DNA from: Planctomycetota bacterium
GTDB lineage: Bacteria; Planctomycetota; Brocadiia; JAADGH01
NCBI GenBank assembly: GCA_013152475.1
Contig: JAADGH010000035.1
Location: 8,190-65,888 of the forward strand
Direction of reading: 5' to 3'
Length of the DNA: 57,699 nt
Of this stretch, positions 8,702 through 16,314 are shown piece by piece. The notes beneath the pieces were generated by a model, which ran no database searches, was not told the DNA's origin, and saw only the letters and a list, made by a program, of their open reading frames with translations. The position numbers and the translations under genes are program-made. The number at the start of each line of letters is the position of its first letter. The first letter of the stretch is position 1.

Positions 8702-9444
8702 AGCCAAAAATCGCAGTGTTCGACTTCGCCAGTTGCGAGGGGTGTGAGCTCCAGATCGTGAATCTGGAGGAGGGCCTTCTCGATCTGCTGGGCGAGGTGG
8801 AGGTCGTCAGCTTTCGCGAGGCCATGAAGGAGCACAGCGACAACTACGACATCGCGTTTGTCGAAGGGTCGTGCACGCGGGAGTCCGACGAGGCGCGCCT
8901 GAAGGGGATACGGAAGTGCGCGAAGATCGTTGTGGCCCTCGGCGCCTGCGCGACCATCGGCGGGATCAACTGCCTCAAAAACTTCCAGCCGATGTACAAG
9001 GTCAAGGAAATCGTCTACGGCGACGACGCGCACAGGATTGAGACCTACCCCGCGCGGCCGATCAACGCCGTCATCGAAGTGGACCACACCATCCACGGCT
9101 GCCCCATCCACCGGGACGAGTTCCTCAGCGTGACCAAGGCGCTGCTCCTCGGCAAAAAGCCGGACATCCCGAACTACCCGGTCTGCGTGGAGTGCAAGCT
9201 GAAGGGCAACCAGTGCGTGTTCGAGAAGGGCATGTTCTGCCTCGGCCCGGTCACCCGCGCCGGCTGCGGGGCCATCTGCCCCTCGCACGGACACGAATGC
9301 GAGGGATGCCGCGGCTATGTGGACAACCCGAACCGCGATTCCGAGATGGAGGTCCTCGAAAAATACGGCCTCACCGTAGAGGATGCATTGAAGAGACTGG
9401 GGATGTTCCTGGGATACTGGGAGGCGCCAAGATATGAGCAGTAA
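8698..9444 (+). CDS. hydD: [NiFe] hydrogenase small (delta) subunit
   Basis: The start is ATG 8698, overlapping the hydG stop by four bases; a longer open frame extends upstream but runs inside hydG. The 248-residue protein begins with KIAVFDFASCEGCELQI, the first ligands of the proximal [4Fe-4S] cluster, followed by GACATIGG and HGCPIHRDEF. C-terminal cysteines (CVECKLKGNQCVF, GAGCGAICPSHG-like and CEGC segments) provide the remaining clusters. There is no twin-arginine signal peptide, consistent with a cytoplasmic group 3 enzyme. The 3' end overlaps hydA by 11 bases. Confidence 0.92.
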   Translation: MKPKIAVFDFASCEGCELQIVNLEEGLLDLLGEVEVVSFREAMKEHSDNYDIAFVEGSCTRESDEARLKGIRKCAKIVVALGACATIGGINCLKNFQPMYKVKEIVYGDDAHRIETYPARPINAVIEVDHTIHGCPIHRDEFLSVTKALLLGKKPDIPNYPVCVECKLKGNQCVFEKGMFCLGPVTRAGCGAICPSHGHECEGCRGYVDNPNRDSEMEVLEKYGLTVEDALKRLGMFLGYWEAPRYEQ

Positions 9445-10756
9445 AGCCGCACCATCCAAAGCGAACGTGGACGTCAACGTGCACCATGTCACTCGTGTCG
9501 AGGGCCATGGAAACATCGTTGTTGACGTCAAGAAGGGAACGATCAAGGAGTGCCAGTGGCAGGTGGTCGAGGCGCCTCGCTTCTTCGAGGCAATGGTCGT
9601 CGGCCGCCGATGGAGCGAGATGGCCCACATCACCAGCCGCATCTGCGGCATCTGCTCCATCGGCCACACCATGGCCTCGCTCAAGGCCACCGAGGCCGCC
9701 CTCGGCATTACGCCCTCGGAGCAGACCCTCAAGCTCCGCAAGGTCCTCACCCACGGCGAGAACCTGCAGAGCCATATCCTGCATGCCGGATATTTGGTCG
9801 TGCCCGACCTCTTCGGCGTGGGCAGCGTGATCCCGCTGGCCACGACGCACAAGGACGCCGTCTTGGCAGTCGTGAGGCTGCATCGCCTGGCGAATGAGAT
9901 GTGCAACCTCTTCGGCGGGCGGACCACCCACCCGATTACGGCCGTGGTCAATGGCTTCACCTCCGTCCCGAAGCCGTCTGATATGAAGGCCGTCCGCGAC
10001 CGGCTGGAGGCGTCGATCGATGACCTGAAGTCCGTCGCCGGGGTCGTCCTCAGCGTGGCGGACAAGATCCCGGACTTCAGCCGGGAGACGGAATACATCG
10101 CCCTGACCACGCCGGAGGAGTACGCCCTCTACGACGGCGACATCGGCTCAACCGACGGCGGCACGTGGCCGGTGAGCGAGTATCTAAGCATCACCAACGA
10201 ATACTGCGTCCCGCAGTCCACGGCGAAGTACACGAAACACAACCGCAGCTCCTACGCCGCCGGCGCGCTGGCGCGCTTCAACCTGAACCACGAGCAGCTC
10301 CAGGGCCCGTCCAAGGAAGTGGCCGAGATGCTCGGTCTGAAGGCCCCCTGCTGCAATCCATTCATGAACACGGTGGCCCAGATCGTCGAGTGCGTGGACA
10401 GCACCCTCGAGGCCATCCGCCTGATCGATGAGCTAATTGAGAGCGGCGTGGAGGAAGAGGACGCCCACATGAAGGTCCAGCCCGGGGCCGGGCAGGGCGT
10501 GGGGGCAGTCGATGTGCCGCGCGGCATCCTCTTCCACGACTACACCTTCGATGAGAACGGCGTATGCACGGCGGCGAACTGCATCATCCCGACGAACCAG
10601 AACCACGCGAGCATCCAGGACGACTTCGACGCCTTCCTGCCGATGATCCTGGACAAGTCGGAGAAGGAGATCGAGCTTGCGCTTGAGATGCTCGTCCGCG
10701 CCTACGATCCCTGCATCTCCTGTTCCGTGCACTACCTGAACGTGGAGTTTGTGTAA
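9434..10756 (+). CDS. hydA: [NiFe] hydrogenase large (alpha) catalytic subunit
   Basis: The 440-residue catalytic subunit carries both nickel-binding motifs. The N-terminal one is RICGICSIGHTMAS near residues 70-83 and the C-terminal one is DPCISCSVH at the end. Seven residues (YLNVEFV) follow the last histidine and are the expected substrate of a maturation protease that cuts after the motif. The start ATG 9434 has GGAGG upstream and lies inside hydD. Sequence and operon order indicate a group 3b, NAD(P)-linked, bidirectional hydrogenase. It can oxidise H2 or evolve it from NAD(P)H; with Rex control, removal of excess fermentative reductant is plausible. The gene ends the operon and is followed by a strong hairpin. 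Confidence 0.93.
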   Translation: MSSKAAPSKANVDVNVHHVTRVEGHGNIVVDVKKGTIKECQWQVVEAPRFFEAMVVGRRWSEMAHITSRICGICSIGHTMASLKATEAALGITPSEQTLKLRKVLTHGENLQSHILHAGYLVVPDLFGVGSVIPLATTHKDAVLAVVRLHRLANEMCNLFGGRTTHPITAVVNGFTSVPKPSDMKAVRDRLEASIDDLKSVAGVVLSVADKIPDFSRETEYIALTTPEEYALYDGDIGSTDGGTWPVSEYLSITNEYCVPQSTAKYTKHNRSSYAAGALARFNLNHEQLQGPSKEVAEMLGLKAPCCNPFMNTVAQIVECVDSTLEAIRLIDELIESGVEEEDAHMKVQPGAGQGVGAVDVPRGILFHDYTFDENGVCTAANCIIPTNQNHASIQDDFDAFLPMILDKSEKEIELALEMLVRAYDPCISCSVHYLNVEFV

Positions 10757-10781
10757 AAGCCGGACCTGGCCGAAAATACCA

Positions 10782-10814
10782 GCGGCCGATTCGTACCAAG
10801 GGCGAATCGGCCGC
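10782..10814. terminator. Strong hairpin between convergent hydA and flavin reductase gene
   Basis: A perfect 12-bp stem, GCGGCCGATTCG paired with CGAATCGGCCGC, encloses a 9-base loop. It lies between two convergent genes that both stop within 40 bases of it. There is no T run on either side, so classical Rho-independent termination is uncertain. Its position suggests a transcription barrier or mRNA-stabilising structure for both directions. Confidence 0.5.
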
Positions 10815-10846
10815 GGTGCTTTCCGCGCGACACGGGAAAAACGCAA

Positions 10847-11410
10847 CTACGCCTTCTTCGACATGCCGATGCTGCCGATCTTCTCGCCCAGGCTCCAGTA
10901 CTCGCCGTGGTTGAAGCAGAAGGGCTGGGCCTTGGCGAAGTCTACGCCCCCCTCGGCATCCAGAATGTCCTTGTTCGCATGAACGGAGAGGATCTTGCCG
11001 ATGAACATATCGTGCCCGCCCAGGCTGATGTATTGCCGCGTCTTGCACTCGATGTTGATCGGGCACTCCTCGATCAGCGGCGCGCCGGCCAGGTCGCTCG
11101 GGACGGGGGTGAACCCGATCTCCTGCCACTTGTCCACATCCCGGCCGGAGACGCAGCCCGCCTGGTCCACCTTCTCCAGAAGGGGGATGCTGGGGACGTT
11201 GATGACGAAGTACCCGGCCTTCTCGAGGATGTCGTGGGAGTGACGCGACGGCGCAACCGATGCGCTGAGCTGAGGCGGATCGGACGAGCAGATGCCCACC
11301 CAGGCGAGGGTGATGATGTTGCTCTTGCCCTCTTCGTCCTGACAGGTGAGCAGGACGACCGGCAGGGGACACAGGGCTTCAAACGGCGGCAATTTCGCTT
11401 TCACACTCAT
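10847..11410 (-). CDS. Flavin reductase-like (FMN-binding split-barrel) protein
   Basis: The 187-residue protein resembles the DIM6/NTAB flavin-reductase-like family. Visible conserved parts are PLPVVLLTCQDEEGKSNIITLAWVG near the N-terminus, DPPQLSASVAPSRHSHDIL, and FVINVPS. Such proteins bind FMN and either reduce flavins or act in electron transfer; many have no proven substrate. It has no membrane segment. It stops against hydA in convergent orientation and lies 17 bases downstream of ispF on the same strand, so it may be the last gene of the minus-strand cluster. Confidence 0.82.
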   Translation of the reverse strand: MSVKAKLPPFEALCPLPVVLLTCQDEEGKSNIITLAWVGICSSDPPQLSASVAPSRHSHDILEKAGYFVINVPSIPLLEKVDQAGCVSGRDVDKWQEIGFTPVPSDLAGAPLIEECPINIECKTRQYISLGGHDMFIGKILSVHANKDILDAEGGVDFAKAQPFCFNHGEYWSLGEKIGSIGMSKKA

Positions 11411-11427
11411 CGCAGTTCCCTTTTCTT

Positions 11428-11904
11428 CTAACGGGATTCTTCCAGGAGAACGACCGCCTGGGCGGCAACGGCCTCGCCGGTGCCGATAGGCCCCAGCCCC
11501 TCCATGGTCTTGGCCTTGACCCCCACGCGATCGGGCGGGATCGCCAGGAGCTTCGCCAGCCGCGCGCGGATTTCCTTCTTGACGGGGCCCAGCTTGGGGC
11601 GCTCGGCCAGTACGATGGAGTCCAGGTTATATACCTTGAGCCGCCGCTCGGCGGCGACGGACAGGGCCTCTTCGAGGATGACCTCGCTGGAGATGCCTCT
11701 GTATTGCGGGTCCGTATCGGGATAGAGCTCGCCGATATCCCCCGCCCCTGCGGCGCCGAGGATCGCGTCAGTGATGGCGTGCAGGAGCACGTCCCCGTCG
11801 GAGTGGCCCAGCAGGCCCAGCTTATACTCGATCTGGATGCCGCCGAGCACGAGCTTGCGGCCCTCCACGAGCCGATGAATGTCATATCCAATGCCTGCGA
11901 GCAT
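11428..11904 (-). CDS. ispF: 2-C-methyl-D-erythritol 2,4-cyclodiphosphate synthase
   Basis: The protein matches IspF over its whole length of 158 residues: GIGYDIHRLVEGRKLVLGG at the N-terminus with metal ligands Asp and His in DIH, LGHSDGDVLLHAITDAILGA, GDIGELYPDTD, and the C-terminal GLGPIGTGEAVAAQAV. It forms the cyclic diphosphate in the MEP isoprenoid pathway. ATG 11904 is chosen because it gives MLAGIGYDIH and normal length; an in-frame TTG at 11925 adds seven residues not found in the family, and a GAGGAG lies just before the ATG. It follows ispD by 65 bases, so two MEP steps are probably co-expressed. Confidence 0.93.
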   Translation of the reverse strand: MLAGIGYDIHRLVEGRKLVLGGIQIEYKLGLLGHSDGDVLLHAITDAILGAAGAGDIGELYPDTDPQYRGISSEVILEEALSVAAERRLKVYNLDSIVLAERPKLGPVKKEIRARLAKLLAIPPDRVGVKAKTMEGLGPIGTGEAVAAQAVVLLEESR

Positions 11905-11969
11905 GGCTCCTCGATGCTTGGACAACGAGACTCTTTACAAATCAAATGTATCACATCTCCCGCGACGCG

Positions 11970-12686
11970 TCAATACTCCAGGTGCGCGGCGAGGGCGCGG
12001 GCGATGAGGAGGTCTTCGGGGGTGGTGATCTTGATGTTTTCGTCGGTGGACTCGACGATCGCCACGGGCTCGCCGAGCCGCTCCACGAGCTGGGCGTCGT
12101 CGGTGGCCTGGACGCCGCCGCGCCGAGCCTGCTCGTAGGCCCGGTGGATGAGGTCGCGCCGGAAGACCTGCGGCGTCTGCGCCGCCCACAGGGCCTCGCG
12201 GGGGATGGTTTTTCGGATGATGCGGTCCGGCCCGACGTCCTTGATCGTCGCCTTGACCGGCGCGGCCAGCATCGCCGCGCCCATGCGCCCGGCGGTCTCG
12301 ATGGCCTGCCGGATGAGGGCGGGGCGAACCAGGGGCCGGACGGCGTCGTGGATGGCAACCAGATCGATCGAATCGGTGACATGGGCCATGCCCCGTGTCA
12401 CACTCTCTTGACGCGTGCCGCCGCCGATGCAGATATGGGCCACCTTCGCCGCCCGCAGCTCGTCGCCCCAGCGTTCCTTTACCATATCTTCGTCGTCGGC
12501 GTTGACGACGACGATGATCTCGCTGACTCGATCGATCTGGGCAAACGCCGATACCGAATGCAGAAGCACGGGCTTGCTGTCCAGTTCCACGTAGGGTTTT
12601 CTCACCTCGCCGCCGAAGCGCCTCCCCTCGCCGGCGGCGACGAGGATGGCGGACGTGCGCGGGCGTCGGGGGGCGTCCGGGCTCAG
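11970..12686 (-). CDS. ispD: 2-C-methyl-D-erythritol 4-phosphate cytidylyltransferase, apparent CTG start
   Basis: IspD transfers CMP to MEP. The obligatory N-terminal motif AILVAAGEGRRFGG, followed by KPYVELDSKPVLL, lies upstream of the first ATG, GTG or TTG in this frame; a GTG at 12605 would remove the nucleotide-binding loop. The frame has no ATG, GTG or TTG between the preceding gene and that motif. The only credible start is CTG 12686, with GGGAGAGG about six bases before it, overlapping the TGA of the PIN-TRAM gene. This gives 238 residues, normal for the family. Other motifs are HDAVRPLV, AAQTPQVF, TDDAQLVE and the C-terminal NIKITTPEDL. Translation is probably coupled to the gene upstream. 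Confidence 0.9.
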   Translation of the reverse strand: MSPDAPRRPRTSAILVAAGEGRRFGGEVRKPYVELDSKPVLLHSVSAFAQIDRVSEIIVVVNADDEDMVKERWGDELRAAKVAHICIGGGTRQESVTRGMAHVTDSIDLVAIHDAVRPLVRPALIRQAIETAGRMGAAMLAAPVKATIKDVGPDRIIRKTIPREALWAAQTPQVFRRDLIHRAYEQARRGGVQATDDAQLVERLGEPVAIVESTDENIKITTPEDLLIARALAAHLEY

Positions 12687-13735
12687 CTTTCCTCTCCCTT
12701 CGGGCGGCCGAAGATCAGTCGGCCGGCGCTGGTCTGGAGGACGTTGGTCACGACGATGGGGACGGTCTTGCCGATCTTGGACCGCCCCTGGTCCACCACG
12801 ACCATGGTGCCGTCGTCCAGGAAGCCGACGCCCTGGCCGGGCTCCTCGCCGGCCTTGACCAAGCGGATCACCATCTCCTCTCCCTGCATGACGCTCGGCT
12901 TCAGGGCGTTGGCGAGGTCGTTGATGTTCACCACATCCATGCCCTGCACCTGGGCGCTCTTGTTCAGGTTCAGATCGTTGGTGATGATGCGCCCGTCGAG
13001 GGCCTTGGCCATACGGACGAGGCGGTCGTCCACGTCGCCCGATCCCGCGGCGGCCGCCTTGGGCTCCTCGATGTTGATGTCCACAACCCCGCTGCGCTGG
13101 AGCCTGTTCAGGATGTCCAGCCCGCGGCGTCCGCGGTTGCGCTTCAGGCGGTTGGAGGAGTCGGCGATGAGCTGGAGCTCGTCAAGGACGAACTTGGGCA
13201 CGATGATGGGGCAGTCGAGGATCTTGGTCTCGCAGATGTCGGCGATCCGCCCGTCGATGATGACGCTGGTGTCCAGCAGCGCGGGCCGGACGTGGCGCTC
13301 CTCCCGTTTGAACTCCACATAGGGGATGATGAAATTGAAGTTGTCCCGCGTGTGGTAGATAATCGAGATGCCGAAGAGGCAGCAGACGAGCGTCAGCCCG
13401 AGGCGAAGGACCCCCTCGAAGGCCCCCTGGGACTCAAAGCCCACCGTAGCGTGAAAGTCAGGCCCCAGGGCCAGCACGGCCAGCCGGGAGAAGATACTGG
13501 CCATGATAAAGCCGATGAGAAGGCCGAAGATCACGGCGAAGATCACCGAAAGCGGTTTCTTGCTGACGATCCATTCCAGCCCGATGAGCACGGCGGAGAT
13601 GATCAGGCCGTAAACCAACCCGAGGATCTTTCGTGCGCTGTCATCCGGAAAGGCAAGATTGGCCGCATGGAACCCGAAGCTGGTGCCCGCACAGATGAAG
13701 ATGACTCGCACAATCCACATTAACATGGTTGGCAT
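12683..13735 (-). CDS. Membrane-anchored PIN-TRAM domain protein (YacL-like)
   Basis: The 350-residue protein has four predicted transmembrane helices in residues 1-135 (for example VRVIFICAGTSFGF, ILGLVYGLIISAVLIGL and LGLTLVCCLFGISII). A PIN nuclease domain follows, with acidic residues in LLDTSVIIDGRI, DELQLIAD, GDVDDRLVRMA and ITNDLNLN. The C-terminus is a TRAM RNA-binding domain (GQGVGFLDDGTMVVVD, VPIVVTNVLQT). This arrangement is typical of the YacL family, thought to be membrane-linked ribonucleases. In many bacteria yacL lies next to ispD and ispF, as here. Its TGA overlaps the CTG start proposed for ispD. Confidence 0.88.
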   Translation of the reverse strand: MPTMLMWIVRVIFICAGTSFGFHAANLAFPDDSARKILGLVYGLIISAVLIGLEWIVSKKPLSVIFAVIFGLLIGFIMASIFSRLAVLALGPDFHATVGFESQGAFEGVLRLGLTLVCCLFGISIIYHTRDNFNFIIPYVEFKREERHVRPALLDTSVIIDGRIADICETKILDCPIIVPKFVLDELQLIADSSNRLKRNRGRRGLDILNRLQRSGVVDINIEEPKAAAAGSGDVDDRLVRMAKALDGRIITNDLNLNKSAQVQGMDVVNINDLANALKPSVMQGEEMVIRLVKAGEEPGQGVGFLDDGTMVVVDQGRSKIGKTVPIVVTNVLQTSAGRLIFGRPKGEES

Positions 13736-13822
13736 CCTTTCAAACTGGTTTGCGTGGCGGGAACGGCCTCCCCCCTCCTGCTCCTGCCCCTAATCTTACT
13801 CTCTGCCGTGCGATTGGAAATG

Positions 13823-13846
13823 AGGATTAAGATTAGGATTAGGATT
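13823..13846. repeat. Short tandem hexamer array A(G/A)GATT x4
   Basis: Four consecutive hexamers (AGGATT, AAGATT, AGGATT, AGGATT) lie in the 169-base gap between the dgt stop and the PIN-TRAM start. The surrounding sequence shows no gene. Such AT-rich hexamers stand out in this GC-rich DNA. The function is unknown and the array is too short to call a satellite. Confidence 0.5.
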
Positions 13847-13904
13847 AAAAAGACCCGGATGAGGATATGCAGCCGCCTTCGCGAACTCCATATCCCACGT
13901 CCCT

Positions 13905-15056
13905 CTACACCCTTTCATATGGATAAAACAGTTTGACGTAATCGTCTTGCGCATAGCGATCCGTCATACCGGCGATATAGTCGCAAACCCCCTGGTGGAT
14001 GCCCACGTCGTCGCGCTCGGCCCACTCCCGGTGCTCGTCCGGGAGCTGCCCGAGGTCCCCTACGTAGGCATTGAACAGCCGAGTGAGAAACCGCTTTGCC
14101 TTGCGCGACATGCGCGTCACGTGGAAGTGTCGGTACACCCGGTCCGACAGAAAATCCTCAAGTTCTTCCTTCAGCCCGCGCACCTCGTCGGAGAAGCAAA
14201 CCACATGGCAGTCGGCCCGGCGAACGTCCTTCGGGCTGCGAATCCCCATCTCCTCGATCCGCCGGCGCGTGTTGTCGATGAGGTCCGTCACCTCCAGGTT
14301 GATAATATACCGGACTGTCTGGGCCCGTTTAAAGCGCAAATCCATGTTCGCATCCTTCAGCCACCCTGCAGCCCGCTGCCACAGCCCGATGCCCTCCAGG
14401 TCCTCCTGCCGGAGGATCCGGGCGCCCAGCCCGTCGTCCACATCGTGGCTGTCGTAGGCGATGGCGTCGGCCACCTCGACGATCTGCGCCTCGATCAGGA
14501 CCCGCTCGCCCAGGTCGAACTCCGTCGAGTCCGGCGCGTCGTGCGGGGTGGAGTGCTTTGCGATCGACTCGCGCACCTCGTAGGACAGGTTCAGCCCCCG
14601 AAACTCCGGGTAGCGCACCTCCAGCAGGTCCACCACCCGCAGCCCGTGGCGGTTGTGCTCGAAGCCGCCGTGGTCCTTCATCAGCTCCCGCAGGGCGTCC
14701 TCGCCCGAGTGGCCGAAGGGCGTGTGCCCGATGTCATGGGCCAGGGCGATCGCCTCCACCAGGTCCTCGTTCACGTTCAGCGCCCGCGCGATCGTCCGCG
14801 CGATCTGCGCCACCTCGATGGTGTGCGTCAGGCGCGTGCGGTAGTGGTCCCCCTCGTGGTTCAAGAAGACCTGGGTCTTGTACTCGAGCCGGCGGAAGGC
14901 GGTGCTGTGGATCACCCGGTCGCGGTCGCGCTGGTAGACCAGCCGGAAGGGGTGCTCCTTCTCCGGGTGCTTCCGGCCGCGCGAGTCGCGGCTCTTCATG
15001 GCGTAGGGCGCCAGGATGTCGGCCTCTCGGTTTTCAATGTCCACGCGCGTCAACAT
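13905..15056 (-). CDS. dgt: Deoxyguanosinetriphosphate triphosphohydrolase-like protein (HD domain)
   Basis: The 383-residue protein has the HD phosphohydrolase motifs of the dNTP triphosphohydrolase family: RDRVIHSTAFRRLEYKTQVF, RLTHTIEVAQIARTIA, ALAHDIGHTPFGHSGEDAL and later EVADAIAYDSHDVDDGL. The metal site is formed by His in RLTH, the His-Asp pair of AHDIGH and the late Asp. The family hydrolyses dGTP or other dNTPs to the nucleoside and triphosphate and helps balance nucleotide pools. The length fits the shorter dGTPase-like class, whose substrate range can be broader. The gene starts three bases after the HIT-family stop, which suggests co-translation. Confidence 0.9.
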   Translation of the reverse strand: MLTRVDIENREADILAPYAMKSRDSRGRKHPEKEHPFRLVYQRDRDRVIHSTAFRRLEYKTQVFLNHEGDHYRTRLTHTIEVAQIARTIARALNVNEDLVEAIALAHDIGHTPFGHSGEDALRELMKDHGGFEHNRHGLRVVDLLEVRYPEFRGLNLSYEVRESIAKHSTPHDAPDSTEFDLGERVLIEAQIVEVADAIAYDSHDVDDGLGARILRQEDLEGIGLWQRAAGWLKDANMDLRFKRAQTVRYIINLEVTDLIDNTRRRIEEMGIRSPKDVRRADCHVVCFSDEVRGLKEELEDFLSDRVYRHFHVTRMSRKAKRFLTRLFNAYVGDLGQLPDEHREWAERDDVGIHQGVCDYIAGMTDRYAQDDYVKLFYPYERV

Positions 15057-15059
15057 GGC

Positions 15060-15536
15060 TTACGCAAGATGCCCCCGCAAGGAACGCCACAAATCCTCCA
15101 GCGACTGAGGGGTGACCCTCGTCCCCGAAAGCACACTGATGAAGCTCGTGTCTCCCGACCATCGCGGTACGATGTGAATGTGGAAATGCCCCGGCAGGCC
15201 CGCCCCGGCCGCCTCGCCCAGATTGACGCCGAGGTTGAACCCGTGGGGGGCCATCTGCTTCCGCAGGGCCGACTGCGCGTCCCGTGTCAGGCGCATCAGC
15301 CCGAGCATCTCGTCCTCCGTCAGGTCCCCCAGGTCGGCCTTGTGCGCGTACGGCGCAATCAGCAGGTGGCCGTTGTTGTAGGGATACTTGTTCATGACGC
15401 AGAAGCAGCCGTCGCGCCGGCAGACGACCAGCGCCTTTTCATCATCGTCCGCCTCCACGGCCTCACAGAGGAAGCAGCCTGTGGTCTTATCGCTCAAGAT
15501 ATACTCCATTCGCCAAGGCGCCCAGAGGTTGTGCAT
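15060..15536 (-). CDS. HIT-family nucleotide hydrolase/transferase
   Basis: The protein begins at ATG 15536 (MHNLWAPWRMEYI), which matches the standard N-terminus of this HIT subgroup; a longer frame upstream runs through the preceding phosphodiesterase gene. The histidine triad HFHIHIVPRW is complete. A CFLC pair near residue 20 suggests a structural zinc site. Members of the group are related to diadenosine polyphosphate (Ap4A) phosphorylases or hydrolases. The gene lies four bases after the phosphodiesterase stop and three bases before dgt, so three nucleotide-related hydrolases form one tight cluster. The exact substrate cannot be told from sequence. Confidence 0.88.
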   Translation of the reverse strand: MHNLWAPWRMEYILSDKTTGCFLCEAVEADDDEKALVVCRRDGCFCVMNKYPYNNGHLLIAPYAHKADLGDLTEDEMLGLMRLTRDAQSALRKQMAPHGFNLGVNLGEAAGAGLPGHFHIHIVPRWSGDTSFISVLSGTRVTPQSLEDLWRSLRGHLA

Positions 15537-15540
15537 TCGG

Positions 15541-16023
15541 CTAATCCAACTGGACAATGCTTCCCAGGATATCGTCGCCCTCGATGCTGAGGATACCAAA
15601 CGACCGGCACGGGGCAAAGCGAACATCCGTCGGGCTGCCGGGATTGAACACCAGCACCCCGTCCGCCGTCTCGCACATCGGCCGGTGCGAGTGGCCGAAC
15701 ACGATCACGTCCACATCGTCGAACCGCGCCCGCACGCGGTTGTGCAGCCCGAAGGGGGCGCCGCTGCCGTGGGTAAGCCCGATTCGCTTTCCCCCCGCGT
15801 TGATGATCGACTTCCCCGGGAGCTTCTCCCGCGTCAGGTGCGGGTCCATATTGCCGCACACGGCATGAACGGGCGCAAGCGCACCCAGCTCGTCAATCAC
15901 GCCGAGTTCGAGAATATCACCCGCGTGGAGGATGAGGTCCACATCGCGCAGGGTCTCGAACACCTCAACGGGGATGTCGGAGGCGTCGACCACATGGGTG
16001 TCGGAGAGCACACCGATTCTCAT
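15541..16023 (-). CDS. YfcE/MJ0936-family metallophosphodiesterase
   Basis: The 160-residue protein has the calcineurin-like metallophosphoesterase core: GVLSDTHV with Asp7 and His9, ILHAGDIL, AVCGNMD, a GLTHGSG segment and VFGHSHRP, followed by FNPGSPTD. These residues bind two metal ions. Members of the group hydrolyse phosphodiesters in vitro, and the physiological substrate is usually unknown. The family length fits well. It precedes the HIT gene with a four-base gap and is probably co-transcribed with it. No signal peptide or membrane segment is seen. Confidence 0.88.
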   Translation of the reverse strand: MRIGVLSDTHVVDASDIPVEVFETLRDVDLILHAGDILELGVIDELGALAPVHAVCGNMDPHLTREKLPGKSIINAGGKRIGLTHGSGAPFGLHNRVRARFDDVDVIVFGHSHRPMCETADGVLVFNPGSPTDVRFAPCRSFGILSIEGDDILGSIVQLD

Positions 16024-16062
16024 GGGAAGAACTCAAAACCGCCTCATGGGTGAATGGCTTCG

Positions 16063-16287
16063 TCAACGGCAGCCGGCGCAACTGCTGCGGCTACACCCGG
16101 AACAGTTCGACGACCCGTGCGAGGAGGAGCGTTTGCTGCCGCCGGCCATGGCGAAGACCGAAAGGAGCCTGCCGGTCCTCTTCGATCCGCACGCCGGACA
16201 GGTCGGCTTTCTCTTCTCCGAGACGCTCCGGAAGAACTCCTCGAAGGCCCGGCCGCATTTCTTGCACTCGAACTCGTATATCGGCAT
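16063..16287 (-). CDS. FmdB-family zinc-ribbon protein
   Basis: The small protein of 74 residues starts MPIYEFECKKCGRAFEEF and has a second cysteine pair in PTCPACGS, the FmdB-type zinc ribbon. These proteins were first described as putative regulators of formamidase or amidase genes, and most have no known role. The tail is unusual: a serine-rich stretch leads to SNCSGCSRSSCAGC, giving four more cysteines that could bind metal. It lies between the LysM/M23 lipoprotein and the phosphodiesterase on the same strand. Confidence 0.8.
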   Translation of the reverse strand: MPIYEFECKKCGRAFEEFFRSVSEKRKPTCPACGSKRTGRLLSVFAMAGGSKRSSSHGSSNCSGCSRSSCAGCR

Positions 16288-16314
16288 CGCAATACCGCAC
16301 GCTATGAGAGCCGG

